Of a DNA stretch of 64,000 bases, positions 43,068 through 53,897 are shown piece after piece. The notes below the pieces were generated by a model. It was not told where the DNA came from. It was given only the letters and a program-made list of their open reading frames with translations, and made no database searches. Made by a program: the position numbers and the translations under genes. This DNA is from Phallus indusiatus (lineage: Eukaryota > Basidiomycota > Agaricomycetes > Phallales > Phallaceae), in NCBI GenBank assembly GCA_027605045.1, contig JAQFWX010000030.1, positions 186,001-250,000 of the forward strand, written 5' to 3'. Each line of letters begins with the position of its first letter. Positions within the stretch are counted from its first letter, which is position 1.

Positions 43068-43255
43068 GCCGAGAGAGAACTGCTTCCGAAACGAATGAAG
43101 ATTGTGAAGTAAAGCGAAGGTTGAGTCTAAAGAGCAGCGTAGACTAAGAAAGAGCGCAAGAAAGTCTGACTACTCGCTATATATAGGAAAAAAGAGCATG
43201 TGGGGTATAGCATGATGCAATCGCAGTCTGTACAGGAAATAAGAAACGCGCGCTC

Positions 43256-43545
43256 GGGGGTGGTGGTGGTTTAGCGGTACCATCACTGGGGGGCGTCTCT
43301 GATTATGTCAGGGGTGTTCTTCATTCGGACGTGAGTTCGAATACTCTCACACACGCCAAATAATAGGCCTCTGTTACCCGCAGGGGGGAGTTTTAGTGGG
43401 TATTGAGCAATTGAGTCCCACACTACCTATCTAGGTGTGCGTAAATGCATTTCTCCTCCTCGTCAGGTGTGTTCTATGTGCTGGACCAGGTCCAAACACC
43501 ATAGTCACGTATACCTCCATAAAAAAAAAAAAAAAAAAAAAAAAA
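43256..43545 (+). mobile_element. tRNA-derived SINE with poly(A) tail
   Basis: Flanked by the direct repeat AAACGCGCGCTC (43244-43255 and 43543-43554). A-box-like TTAGCGGTACC (about 43271-43281) and B-box-like GAGTTCGAATAC (43333-43344) lie 61 bases apart, as in a tRNA-type Pol III promoter. About 230 bases later it ends in 25 A. It is mobilised in trans by a LINE in all known cases. The A/B boxes are matched by eye only. Confidence 0.8.
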
Positions 43546-44124
43546 CGCGCGCTCAAAAAATCCTTACCGATTTAAATACTGTAGAAGAAGTGTTCAATAC
43601 CAGAAACTGTGAAAAATAATCGCAAAAATTGCTGTAAAAATTCAGAAGCCAGTATGGTTTCGCAGTGTGCCTTTGTATTGTCGTAGTCGCCTTCATTGCC
43701 TTTTTTCCTTTTCCGGCCTGTTGACCTTTGACGCACACTCTTCACCATGGTCTCTTGAAGCTAATATACTAATTACTAAACCTTAAATTTGTCGGATATC
43801 TCAAAACGCGTCTATTCACATTCAATGTAGTATGCATACATGTACGGCTGAAGTACGGCTGTGTTCACTTAGTCTGCACTAATAATAATCAACCGGCAAA
43901 CTACTAGTAGCCCGACGACCGAGTGTGCACAAGACACTATGAACCCCAGAAAATCTAACTTCAGTCAATTTCCATTCCTAAAAATCTGAGAAATACTGTC
44001 AGGTAATTTGCTCTAGTTGAACCGTTTCAAACTGGTTGAATAATTAAACGACTGATCATGTTCTGTCCTCGTTCCCGGATTCGGCGGTTTCTAACCGAAC
44101 TTGAAACCCGGCCCATCACCACGA
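43546..44124. other. Intergenic, with one short basic ORF
   Basis: A minus-strand frame from ATG 43748 to about 43572 encodes MVKSVRQRSTGRKRKKG and then an unremarkable tail. It could be a first exon or chance. Nothing else recognised. Confidence 0.35.
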
Positions 44125-46207
44125 TTAGTCCGAGTTTGATTCATGATCTCGTATTCGACGAATTCCGTCACCCATCTCGATCGCTCGTTTTGCTTCAATC
44201 CATTCCATTGCATCTGTTTGAAAAAACGAGCTCAAATATATTAATGGACTTCAAAATGGTGACTAACCTTGATATGTCCTCGGAACAACTCTGCGAGTCA
44301 AGGGCTCTCCAGCATCGTCGCACCAAGTGAACCTAAAATCATTGGTTTTTAATTCCTCTCCTGTCTTGACGTCGACAACACTAGCTCCGACGGTTGTATG
44401 CTACAAATTCATGAGCAAGGGGTATAAAAAAATACGCGGAGGGCGTACGACGTACTACTAGAGCAGGGTATCGCTCGTTAATTGCGGTCAAGGCAACTTT
44501 GGAACGTAATCGCAGGATAGATCCTATTTGCACCGGATGTCTGAATGAGAGACTGTCTAGAGAGAGAAAACGAAGTGATCGATGGCTGAACAGTGCCGCT
44601 GTCGCAACGCCTAGCTTGAATACAATATGAAGTTCTTCTAAAAGAGAAGAAAACAATACATACTTCGTACGCCAGACGCATCAAATAACCTTTATGTTTA
44701 CCAGCTCAATGAGGATATTAGGAAAGGTAAAGTATATGATCATACCTCCAAAAATCTTGGAATGTACACTGAATGATCGATCATAAAATTCCTCAGTAGA
44801 TAACTGAGAGCTAAAATTTGAACCTACTTTCGTTCTTGCGGAAACATCACAATACAATTTTCCAAACATGTTTCTTCCATCCATATTCGTTTAGTATGAG
44901 ACTCGCGCTCAGAATTCTCGCCATAATTGAGGTACAAATGATGTAATTGTGAAAATTCTTCTGTCGATGGAGGAACACGGTCTAGCGATTTCAGAGCGAG
45001 CGCCTTTCTTCGCTCCTTATGAGCTGAAAATCAAGGCGTTCCCTATTTATTAGAGGAAGCGTTTACTTTTATGTAAGTTGAATTATTCTTTACCGGCACC
45101 AATGTTAAACAGCGCTTGCTCTTCAGGCGTAGAAAGGCGCAGCTGAGGTACGGGTCGGGCCTTTTGTGTAAATGCATCACAGCAAACCATTGAAAACCGT
45201 CCTGAAACCATGTATAGGCTGTGAGATTTACGATAAAAGAAGCGGCGAGTTGGAACATCCTGACATACCCAACAATACGGTTTCTTTTTTTCCACCCAGC
45301 AATTCCATTTTCACGACGATTTCCATGGAGGATGAGCCGACGTGAATGATATGACCACATAACCGCAAGTCATGGACATTGTGACGAAATAAAGGAAGAA
45401 GCATATCCAGTCTATGTATCAGTAAGCTTGAATGGTTGCACATAATAATGATAAAGGGCGCGATTATTGGTACAAACCGATCAACAGCAGCCGTAACGAT
45501 AAAGAAACCTCGTTCATGTATGGTTGCAGACTCCATGTCCGCACCGGGTCCCAAAACGTGCTTATAAGCAATAGAACCAGCCAGCGAATCCAGATTTTCC
45601 ATGACCTTTCCAATCCGCAATCCACCCGTTGCATTGATATACTGCTCAAGCAATTCTTTCTGAGTGGAGAAAGGCAAAACAAGTTCGGAATAGGAATCCA
45701 TCATACCACGCGTTGGTAAAGGATCGGGAAGTGGTTGAGATTGCTTGACCTTCGTGTTCTCGTTAAAAGCAGTTTCGGACCATAAGAGACGCGAGTGCAT
45801 AGGCATGACGCTGGTGTGCGGTACGAATCAATTCCTTGAAAACTCAGATGCATGTGTATTTCGTGGCTTACGATGAGTGCGAAAGATTTGACCTTGCACC
45901 TATATTAATGGCAATACCTCTAAATATCTTTATACGTATTGCGTGAGGTACCAAATAACTTACGGATGACATCCACAAGACGATCCAAGGAAGTTACATC
46001 TTTGTTTTCTTTGGAAGGTTGTATTTGACTGCCAACGCCAACTTCTGAAAGTAGATGATTGCTTGTGAACAAATCACGACATCTTTGGATTGATGAGGAT
46101 CTGTTCGGCCTGATAAGAGGCACTGCTGGATGTCGATGTTGAGCGCTAGCACTCTTCGACAATGGTTTCGGGACAAAGCTTGTGTTTGGATAAAATCGAA
46201 AGAACAT
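44125..46207 (-). CDS. ACOT9-type mitochondrial acyl-CoA thioesterase
   Basis: Hydrolyses acyl-CoA to free acid and CoA; family members have two hot-dog folds and are mitochondrial. ATG 46207 starts a basic, Ser/Arg-rich presequence (MFFRFYPNTSFVPKPL). Then come TSLDRLVDVIR, AFNENTKV...PLPTRGMMDSYSELVLPF, IGKVMENLDSLAGSIAYKH, DLRLCGHIIHVGSSSMEIVVKM, RFSMVCCDAFTQKA, an NSKIFGG-type motif (HSKIFGGYLMRLAYE), RFLSLDSLSFRHPVQIGSILRL and NDFRFTWCDD, ending DGIRRIRDHESNSD at TAA 44125. At least seven short introns are inferred from frame and GT-AG signals, one using GTATAA near 45937. Exon edges are approximate; the family call is firm. Confidence 0.85.
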
Positions 46208-46593
46208 GTGGAAACCTATTGGGAAACCAAAGATCCAACCGCTATGAGATATAGCTATGAACGGACTTCCACAAGATGAGGGCCGCCCTCTCCCTTTATC
46301 AGCTTCTCGGTGTGAAGATGTTCTTTGAGATGAGACCAGCGCCGAAGGCGGCCGAACGTCGGAACATCGGAGCCGCGGGTACTTCTGCAAACAATCTGCA
46401 AAATGCTCGTTCCTTGTTCAAAGAAATTCTGATAGAAAGACAATTCAAAGAAATCATTTTTGGCCACTAAATGACGCAAAACTAATGACGCAAACGTTGA
46501 AAGCGAATCAAAAGTCCCGCTTCCGGGTCCGGGTATCATGACTAATCTGAAAAACAACAGACGCTCACACACTGCTGGGTCCAACGACGTTGA

Positions 46594-46848
46594 CTAGAGC
46601 TCTTCAGCTTTCCAATGTTCCCTGGACACAGCGTCCTGAATTAAGGTTTCTATTAACATGGACTGACCTTTTGTTTTCAGTCCAATCAACACATCATTCG
46701 CAAATGCCACCGCGAACTCATTGGACGGGAAATGCTTTTTGAAAGGGCGGACCGTTTGCGTTGTTGTCCATTGCTTGTACGTCCTACTATTCCGACGCAG
46801 CCTGAAAGGTCCCCTGAATTGGTTTAATTCAGTAAGGAAATTGTCCAT
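46594..46848 (-). CDS. Short hypothetical protein
   Basis: 84 codons starting MDNFLTELNQFRGPFRLRR. No family recognised. It may be an upstream exon of something else or an independent small gene; there is no supporting splice or homology evidence. The stretch between it and the thioesterase start (46208-46593) has open frames but nothing recognisable. Confidence 0.3.
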   Translation of the reverse strand: MDNFLTELNQFRGPFRLRRNSRTYKQWTTTQTVRPFKKHFPSNEFAVAFANDVLIGLKTKGQSMLIETLIQDAVSREHWKAEEL

Positions 46849-47006
46849 AATACGAAATGCAAACTCTAAACGTTATGGACAAAACAAATGGACCGCGTAG
46901 GTTACTCACACTCCAATATAAGCTGCTTGGATCCTCCCAACAATCATTTTTTCCCTTCACGTCTAGTTTCTCCCCTATCTAGTTTTATTCCAACACGCAC
47001 CCAACA

Positions 47007-48587
47007 ATGCCAACCCAAATGCTTTCACATCCACCCGCCTCTGATATAGCCCGGCTACTCAAAGAAAACGCCGTTCGTTACAATGGAGTCATCTTACCAC
47101 ACGAGGAAGTGCACTTTGAGAAGGCAATAAATTGTCTCGGGAAGCGCGAAAAAAGAGACGGTGAATATGTCGGTACTAAAGTCAGCTTTCCAAGTCATCA
47201 TTTATTCTGATTTCTTCTTCTTCTCTAGAGCTTCGTTCAGTTTCCGAACAATAGACAATGGAAGACTTTTATGCAGCTATCGACACACGTTCGTTCGCTT
47301 GACGTGAGCAAAGCGTACGGCTCCATTTTCAGAGCAATCCTCGACATGGGCTGCGTCCACCAATCGGATCCTTTTCCAAATCTTCAATCTTTGAAATGGA
47401 CTGCGAAGACTTATGGAGACCTAATTGACATCAGTGCACTGATGGTTCCCACTTTGAAGCAATTCTCCCTGGAATTACACGATCTCCCATGGCAATTCTT
47501 CCGCTATATTTCTGAATGTGTCACGGCGCGTGTTCCTAGGCTACGATGCTTACAGATTAGCCTGCCAGATAATCATATGATTGCAACACCAGAGGCCGTT
47601 CAAATAATGACGGAGCTTCTAACGGCCTATTCCTCGACGCTGATTCAGATACAAATTCCCACCGCTTTCGCCCTACCATCTGTCATCGAGGTTATCTCCA
47701 AAATGTCTAATCTCTGTGACATGGCCTTTGGTTTCGATTCAGTTTTGATTTCCAATCTGGATCTGCAATCATATCCCTTGTCGAATAAGATAGGAGGGCT
47801 TCCCCATCCGTACGCGTTCTCATACCGCGGCTCTCCCCGGACCCTTGTACCTGTCATTGTCGATTATTTTGATTTGAGTGCTTTGTCTGTTTTCACATGG
47901 GATGCCAAATATGAATTGGACGAGCTTATTATCCTGATAGAAATCATGGTTCCAGCATGCCCGAGACTGACAACGCTGAAGATAAAACCGGGGCCACACA
48001 ATTATTGTGCCCTGCCCGTAATACCTGGGTCAATAGTTCAAAATCTCTTGGAGTTCAAGAATTTGACTTCCATTTCTATCCGTGGTGCTCAGGTTGACAT
48101 GAACAGAATAGATTTGTTTGCTTTTCTGGGCAACAGACATACCTGGACTAAAGTCGAATTGTACACCTTAAGCTCTTTGACGTTGCATGACTTGTACCTC
48201 TACGCGTCATTATGTTCCAACTTGGAATATCTTGGCATGTTAGTGGAAGTTCCATCGGAAAATGATTTGCTCGCCGTCCTCAACAATCCCCTCTCGGCTA
48301 CGTTTTCGCAACTTCGTACATTGGATTTAGCGTATAGCGATATTCCTCCAGAGTTTTGCTTTACAATTGGCTGCTATTTACACAAGATCTCCCGTACGCC
48401 TATCTATGTGGTATCAGAAAAACCAGACGTCGGTCTTAATATCAATAAAGTGATATACTTTCGGTGTAAAGGAGAGGTCAGGGAGGGAAAAAGGATGTCC
48501 GATGAAGAGAGACGGTACATTTCTATTGTGGAGAAAGAGATGGAAAGTGTAGCGAAGATAGATTTTGACAGCCGGTACGACGAGTAG
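47007..48587 (+). CDS. Leucine-rich-repeat-like protein, paralogue 1
   Basis: Exon 1 is 47007-47168 (54 codons), intron 47169-47228 (GTCGGT...TCTCTAG), exon 2 is 47229-48587, phase 0; about 506 residues. Irregular leucine-rich segments (LRCLQISLPDN, FSQLRTLDLAYSDIPPEF) are typical of the large agaricomycete F-box/LRR families, but no F-box is seen at the N-terminus. The same exon pattern and motifs (SLPDN near the middle, IQIPTAFALPSVIEVISKM) occur in paralogue 2 at 60699-62253. The C-terminus is acidic (DSRYDE). Role unknown; substrate-adaptor function is only a family guess. Confidence 0.8.
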
Positions 48588-49707
48588 TGATGCATTGATG
48601 TATCATGTTTCGAGGTTTGTGTAATTTTATTGTCTTTTTGATACCAAGTGATGTAGAAAACTTATATCGGTTTTTTTTTCAGTTGTTGATACCCATTCTG
48701 TCAATAACGGCAGACCATTGCCGGTGCTTAGGACACCGCGCATGGAATCTTCAAATGACTCAGCTCTCTTAATTTATTTCAATAGACGAAATTATTTTTC
48801 TCGAGACTACAATTATGATGATGTTTTGACAATGTATAATTCAAGTAGCTTACATATATTAGTGACTCTAGTAATACGATTATGCTAACATGATCTCGAA
48901 ACATATAATCATGAACTGAGCTCGAACTGGTTGGGGGAAAGCAGTTACGTGGATGTTTTTTCAAAATAGCGGGAGGCTTTAGTCTGCTAGGTTCGGCTAA
49001 GCTCCCTTCACACTCCGACTCGAGCTCCGCAGGACCCTCGCATGTTGGGCGCATGCCGACTTTTCACTGAGCTCTCGAAACAGAATAATACCAAAATAAC
49101 TCAGTTAATTAGGCACCAGATGACGCTCATGCATCTTGATTCATGGCGCTTCACTGGCACAGGCTTCTGAAAGTCTCATCTCCCTTCGCGGAGAAGTTGA
49201 AAACACTGCCACTGGCAACTCATTCAATTCCGCCGAACAAATAAGAGCGAATCCTGCGACACATGCCCCAAATCTACATGTCTGCTTATAGCCAACCAAT
49301 TCTCAAAACTAACTAAACTTACTTGGGCTTTTATGACCTGTCCCAGCAGTGGACCCGGTACGTCGCATTTCGGATTCAGTCTATAAAAGCATCAGTTGAG
49401 ATATCAGAGGTGACATACCGATAACTGAGACTAAGGGTTCTCACCGGCACCTATGACAGGTCATATGGTTACATATTATCTCTCTGCCAGTGCCAATCCG
49501 TTTCATTCGCTTGGGAAATAATGAATCAACGACGAACGTGACTCGATGGATGGTTGTTGATAAACGTTGACTCACCTTACACCGCCGACGGCAGTGCCAG
49601 GTGGGAAATTATGTATCTTAGACCAGACGACCGCAACACTTATATATAAAAGTTATCAACAGGCTGCTCCCGCTCATTTCACGAAGGCTTGGGTTTGAAC
49701 TACCGCG
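48588..49707. other. Intergenic
   Basis: No gene recognised. Short open frames on both strands show no family motif. Confidence 0.5.
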
Positions 49708-51157
49708 ATGGACAACACGACGTTCCCGACAGACTTCCTAGGGATTCCAGCGGTCGCTCTCCCAAATTTAGTGAAGAACGTTTATATTCTGAACTTTAAC
49801 ATTGGTAATCATCATTTCACCGAAAGTCCTATTTATTTCCTCCGCTCACGCGCCTGAAGTTGCTTCCTCGACGCTTTTTTTTTGGGATATACTATTAAAT
49901 TTGGATAAAGAGGTATCTTCTGTTCTCAGTTATTTGACTAAATTTGATGTCTTTGGTTGGTTTAGTTGACATACATATGGAAGTAAGTTATCTCTTACTA
50001 CGGTGAAAGTCCTAGTTGAAATAAGATTTCAGATACAAGTTTTCTCACAATACCGTTCTTTTTGGGATCATTCGCCCCCTCGTTATTGTGGCAGAAATGT
50101 GAGCCTTCAAGCACTATCTATTATCTCAATATTTCATCTATATATTTCTAGAACGAGCCTTTTATTTAATGTTGGGATACAGTGGAGGACCACGGATTCT
50201 GGATGCATTTCTAACTACTGGTTGGCTGGTGTGCTCTGGCTGGTTATTTCCACATGTGTGAATATAGTATCGATATACCGCGGTATTTTAAAACTCTACA
50301 CTTTCACACAAAATACCGATGGTACTAAATTTTATTAGTATTTGCATTGTATGGTAGAAACAAGGCGCTACTTTGGTTTCTTTGTGTCACCGAAGGTACT
50401 GCATTTGTGGTCACTATATGTTTAGTTGGGACTGTGATCCCCCAAACTCGGAGCGCCGCGAACCCTGTTCCCCTCCAGATACCAGTTGTGACTTGTGTAA
50501 TATTGAAGTCCCCCAATACCACATCATACATCTGGTAAGTCATCTTTAACTTTCCCTCGAAACGCGTGGGTTCAATGAAATATTAATTACGTCTATTTGG
50601 CAGGTTGCCTTTACTTCTGGTGCAGACGATTCTCTTCACTTTGACTCTCGGGAGACACATCTATTTTCAAAAGAGCGGCTTGACGTTATCTAAAGCAACT
50701 TTTCATATTTATCAAATTTCCGTTCGAGACGGTCTCTGGATCTTCTTTGTTTTACTAGGTATGCAAATATTCTCACGGAAAATATAATTGACAATAGTAT
50801 TTATAGCTAGTATCCTGCTGTATATGATTGGATCTCAGTTCAAGGGCTCTGTATTAGGCGAGATTGCTCTTTGGTAAGGATATTTTGCACTTGAAGCGTT
50901 TTAATATTTAAACATTTAAGTTGGGCTTATGCAATCGCGGGACTCTCGGTGCGTCCATTGTGTCGTTTCCCCCTGTACTTAACTTAGTTCCCTAGACATC
51001 CCATATAATCATTAATCTACGCTCGGCAATTCACGAGGCAGGAGAGCTGTTAATTTCAAGCTCAACTTCGCTCTCATACACAAACTTATCATTCATTCCT
51101 GGAGCGGTACTCAATCAAAGTGTCAGAACAGAGGGTGATTCCGGTGAAGATTCTTGA
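49708..51157 (+). CDS. Seven-transmembrane protein of the DUF6533 type
   Basis: Starts MDNTTFPTDFLGIPAV. Hydrophobic segments follow across several short introns: VLWLVISTCVNIVSIYRG, YGRNKALLWFLCVTEGTAFVV, PLLLVQTILFTLTLG, VRDGLWIFFVLLASILLYMIG, then AYAIAGLSV and IIINLRSAIHE before a polar tail ending GDSGEDS (TGA 51155-51157). The YGRN and late NLR motifs, with about seven hydrophobic segments, match a very common agaricomycete membrane family of unknown function. The segment between 49800 and 50060 reads poorly, so the gene may be damaged there or the exons are misjudged. Confidence 0.6.
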
Positions 51158-51697
51158 ATGGTTTGCCCATATGAAAAAGGAATATGTAAGTTTTAATGTC
51201 GTAATGGAAACTCAAATTTGGAGTTTCACATATAAACAGCTATGTGTGGAGGCATTAAGTTCGTACTAATCTCTATACTGAAGGAAGTATACGATGCTGT
51301 ATCACAAAGAACGGTTCATGGATTGTAGGGTAACGTGGACACTGTATTTACATATATATTTTCGAAAGACAATGTGACTGCCAGTTTTGCTGGAGAGAAT
51401 ATATTAACACAATACTTAGTACGGTCAATAAAATCGAACGAAATTTACAATTCGATCACATTTGTCAATGAGTGGGATTTATTTCAGTACCTGGCAACTG
51501 TGTTTAGTATGTCCCTATAAACTCATTGTGGACTTCAGTCTGGACTCTGAATATCTGAATCTGCATCTTTTCAGTCACCGTGTCACCACGTGAGATGATT
51601 GTAATTGGCGCCCAGATGTTCCCACCGAACTTCAAACAATCTCATCAGACTTTTTTCTTTCAAGCACCGCCGTACACCACCAAACACCAACTTGACA
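51158..51697. other. Intergenic, with weak gene-like pieces
   Basis: A 61-codon frame at 51335-51520 has no start context or recognised family. Nothing supported. Confidence 0.4.
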
Positions 51698-53326
51698 ATG
51701 GCGTCGTCCTCACCATTCAAGCGAGATCGCTCGAAGCAGCTTCCAAGCGACATTTGGCTGCACATAATTACAATGCGACTTGAAGGGCCTTACGAACATA
51801 GATCCATCGTACTCCCTCTAGCGTCAGTTAACCGTCGCATGCGAGAAATAGCCTTGCCAGTCTTGTTCAATCCGATAATCTTGTGCGCTTGTCTTCCAAA
51901 AGAGCTCACTCCCATGAGTGATTTCGGTGATCGAGATCACCTTGAATACGTCGTTAAACGAATTAAAGGCATTAATTCGTCGCCTCACATCCTTGACGTT
52001 ATCCATCAACTGAGTTTGTTTGACTGGTCTTTCCCGGACTTGCCGCAAGATTTAGAAGGCGATAGGGAAACCGAAGGAGAGGAAGACGGTCATTCATCTT
52101 TGACTCGCAGGAGTTATCAGGCGCTTTTGGAGCTCATCTTGAACCTGCCCAATCTTTACCATTTCGAATCCTCCGACTGCAACTTCCCGCCTGCGCTCGT
52201 CGCTCAGGTCTGTCGCATTTCCAACCTGAGAACACTCCGCCTCTGGAGACAAATTACACCCTTACCTGTTATTAGCTTGTCAAGATTTCGGGCAAGTATA
52301 CCGTCTTCGTTACACGTTTTCGAATACCACCCGCTCCCTATTGAAGGTTCATCGGCTCACAGACCATACGAAGCTGACATTTTAAAACTGTTCATCCATC
52401 TTTCTGGACAATTTACCACCTTTTCATTTTCCACTTACCTGCTTCCCGATATGCTGTCCGATAATAATCTATCCGCAGTTCTTATCAAGCTGCAGAATTT
52501 ATCAATATTCGAATCAAGGGTCCATCGCGGCAATGGCTCCGCTGCAGATGATAACAACCTGAAACGATGCTTGTACAAATTTCTCGAACGTACCCCAAGC
52601 TTGCGCGAATTACGCATCTTTGATATGTCCCACCCAACGGAGCCTCTTACCTTCTCGCCTTCTCTACTCCCTTGCCTCGAAATCCTAACCGCGCCCACGG
52701 ATATCGCGATTGAAATAGCCAAGGAACGGGTGCTCAAAAAAATTTGTATCACGGGGGTTCCTTCCCCCGCCATTCCATATACTGTCATTTCTAAAGAAAT
52801 AGAAGACGTATCTTACCATGGCTCGCTTCCCGATCCCGAAACGAACCTTCCCCATCTAGCGTGCATGTTTCCCAACATGACATCTCTAACGATTCAATTG
52901 GGTATAACAAATTACAAGGTTCATAGTATTCCCTCTCTCAAAGTTCTCATCCATCTTCAAATCTCGCTGATGAAATTTATATTACAGAAGATGTGGGACG
53001 CGCTGATGTTTGTCCTCCCAAAGTTGCCGCGCCTCAAACGATGCGTCGTCATCCACTCATACCATAGGTTCACCTATCTGTATCTAACTCCTCATCGTCC
53101 GAATCCGAATCCTTCGCCGTTCAGTGTTGACGATCCTACATACCGTCCTCATCCAACTTTAGAAGACATACAATTTTTCAGTAGCCGATGGGTCTGGGAA
53201 CCTGTCAAAGGACGTTGGAACAAGTCTTATCATAATTGTAACCCGCGCTATATTATTCCTTATACAGATAAACATTTTTTCAAAGTAGGTAGCTTTTTTC
53301 AAATCAAAGTTCAGAACTCTCGCTAA
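51698..53326 (+). CDS. F-box / leucine-rich-type protein
   Basis: Single exon, 542 residues. ATG 51698 was chosen because KQLPSDIWLHIITMRL, an F-box-like start, follows within 20 residues and the in-frame sequence upstream lacks an ATG. VLPLASVNRRMREIALPVLF completes the F-box-like region. The rest has irregular leucine-rich segments (LLELILNLPNLYHFESSDC, ISNLRTLRLW). F-box proteins link substrates to SCF ubiquitin ligases through Skp1; this is family knowledge, and no substrate can be named. It neighbours two LRR-like paralogues and a RING gene. Confidence 0.82.
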   Translation: MASSSPFKRDRSKQLPSDIWLHIITMRLEGPYEHRSIVLPLASVNRRMREIALPVLFNPIILCACLPKELTPMSDFGDRDHLEYVVKRIKGINSSPHILDVIHQLSLFDWSFPDLPQDLEGDRETEGEEDGHSSLTRRSYQALLELILNLPNLYHFESSDCNFPPALVAQVCRISNLRTLRLWRQITPLPVISLSRFRASIPSSLHVFEYHPLPIEGSSAHRPYEADILKLFIHLSGQFTTFSFSTYLLPDMLSDNNLSAVLIKLQNLSIFESRVHRGNGSAADDNNLKRCLYKFLERTPSLRELRIFDMSHPTEPLTFSPSLLPCLEILTAPTDIAIEIAKERVLKKICITGVPSPAIPYTVISKEIEDVSYHGSLPDPETNLPHLACMFPNMTSLTIQLGITNYKVHSIPSLKVLIHLQISLMKFILQKMWDALMFVLPKLPRLKRCVVIHSYHRFTYLYLTPHRPNPNPSPFSVDDPTYRPHPTLEDIQFFSSRWVWEPVKGRWNKSYHNCNPRYIIPYTDKHFFKVGSFFQIKVQNSR

Positions 53327-53897
53327 CTCACGCTCAACAGAGTTATATTCAGCGATATTAGTGAGATGTTTAGAATATTCCTGTTAATCCGGACATCGCG
53401 CTGATTTAAACATTTTCGTACTTTTTTGTACTTAATATAAAAACCATGAATATTTACTGAAATAATAGCACATAGTGGGCAAAATGCTGTCTTGCATGGT
53501 CCGCCGAGGTAATCGTCTCGCTCGAGTTTGACTCAAAGAAGTGTAAAATGTAGTTATCTCATCGACTGGACAGCGATACCAGCTCTGTAGATTAACTTAT
53601 GACTTTGGTTTGTTGTGTTACAAGGCAAAACGCAGGGCTACTGAATACAACGGAGAAAATACAAGATAGGTACTGTAAATACATGATTGAGAGAAGTAAA
53701 TATACAGGATATACAAAATACATGACTAATAAACTACATGAAGTCGGTAGATATACATGGATGACGTGGGTATTGAGGGATAAGATAAGTGAATAATGAT
53801 GATTTAAAAAGAATGATATAATCTACAGAACAAGGAAAGAATAAAAAGGGAAAAGATAAAAGGTTAGAATATAAGCAGGCCGGGAAATTTACCCAAG
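53327..53897. other. Intergenic
   Basis: AT-rich; nothing recognised. Confidence 0.5.

Larger units (their letters stand above)
41563..43174 (-). repeat. Arm 2 of the inverted duplication
   Basis: Reverse-complement partner of 37243-39137, without the solo LTR. Within it, 42300-42365 and 42415-42480 are themselves inverted copies of each other (about 65 bp), forming a snapback; the same is seen in arm 1 around the solo LTR. Confidence 0.85.

Noticed and set aside
43256..43350. Functional tRNA gene
   Set aside because: A and B boxes are present, but no cloverleaf acceptor stem is apparent. Poly(A) and a target duplication show a retroposed SINE.
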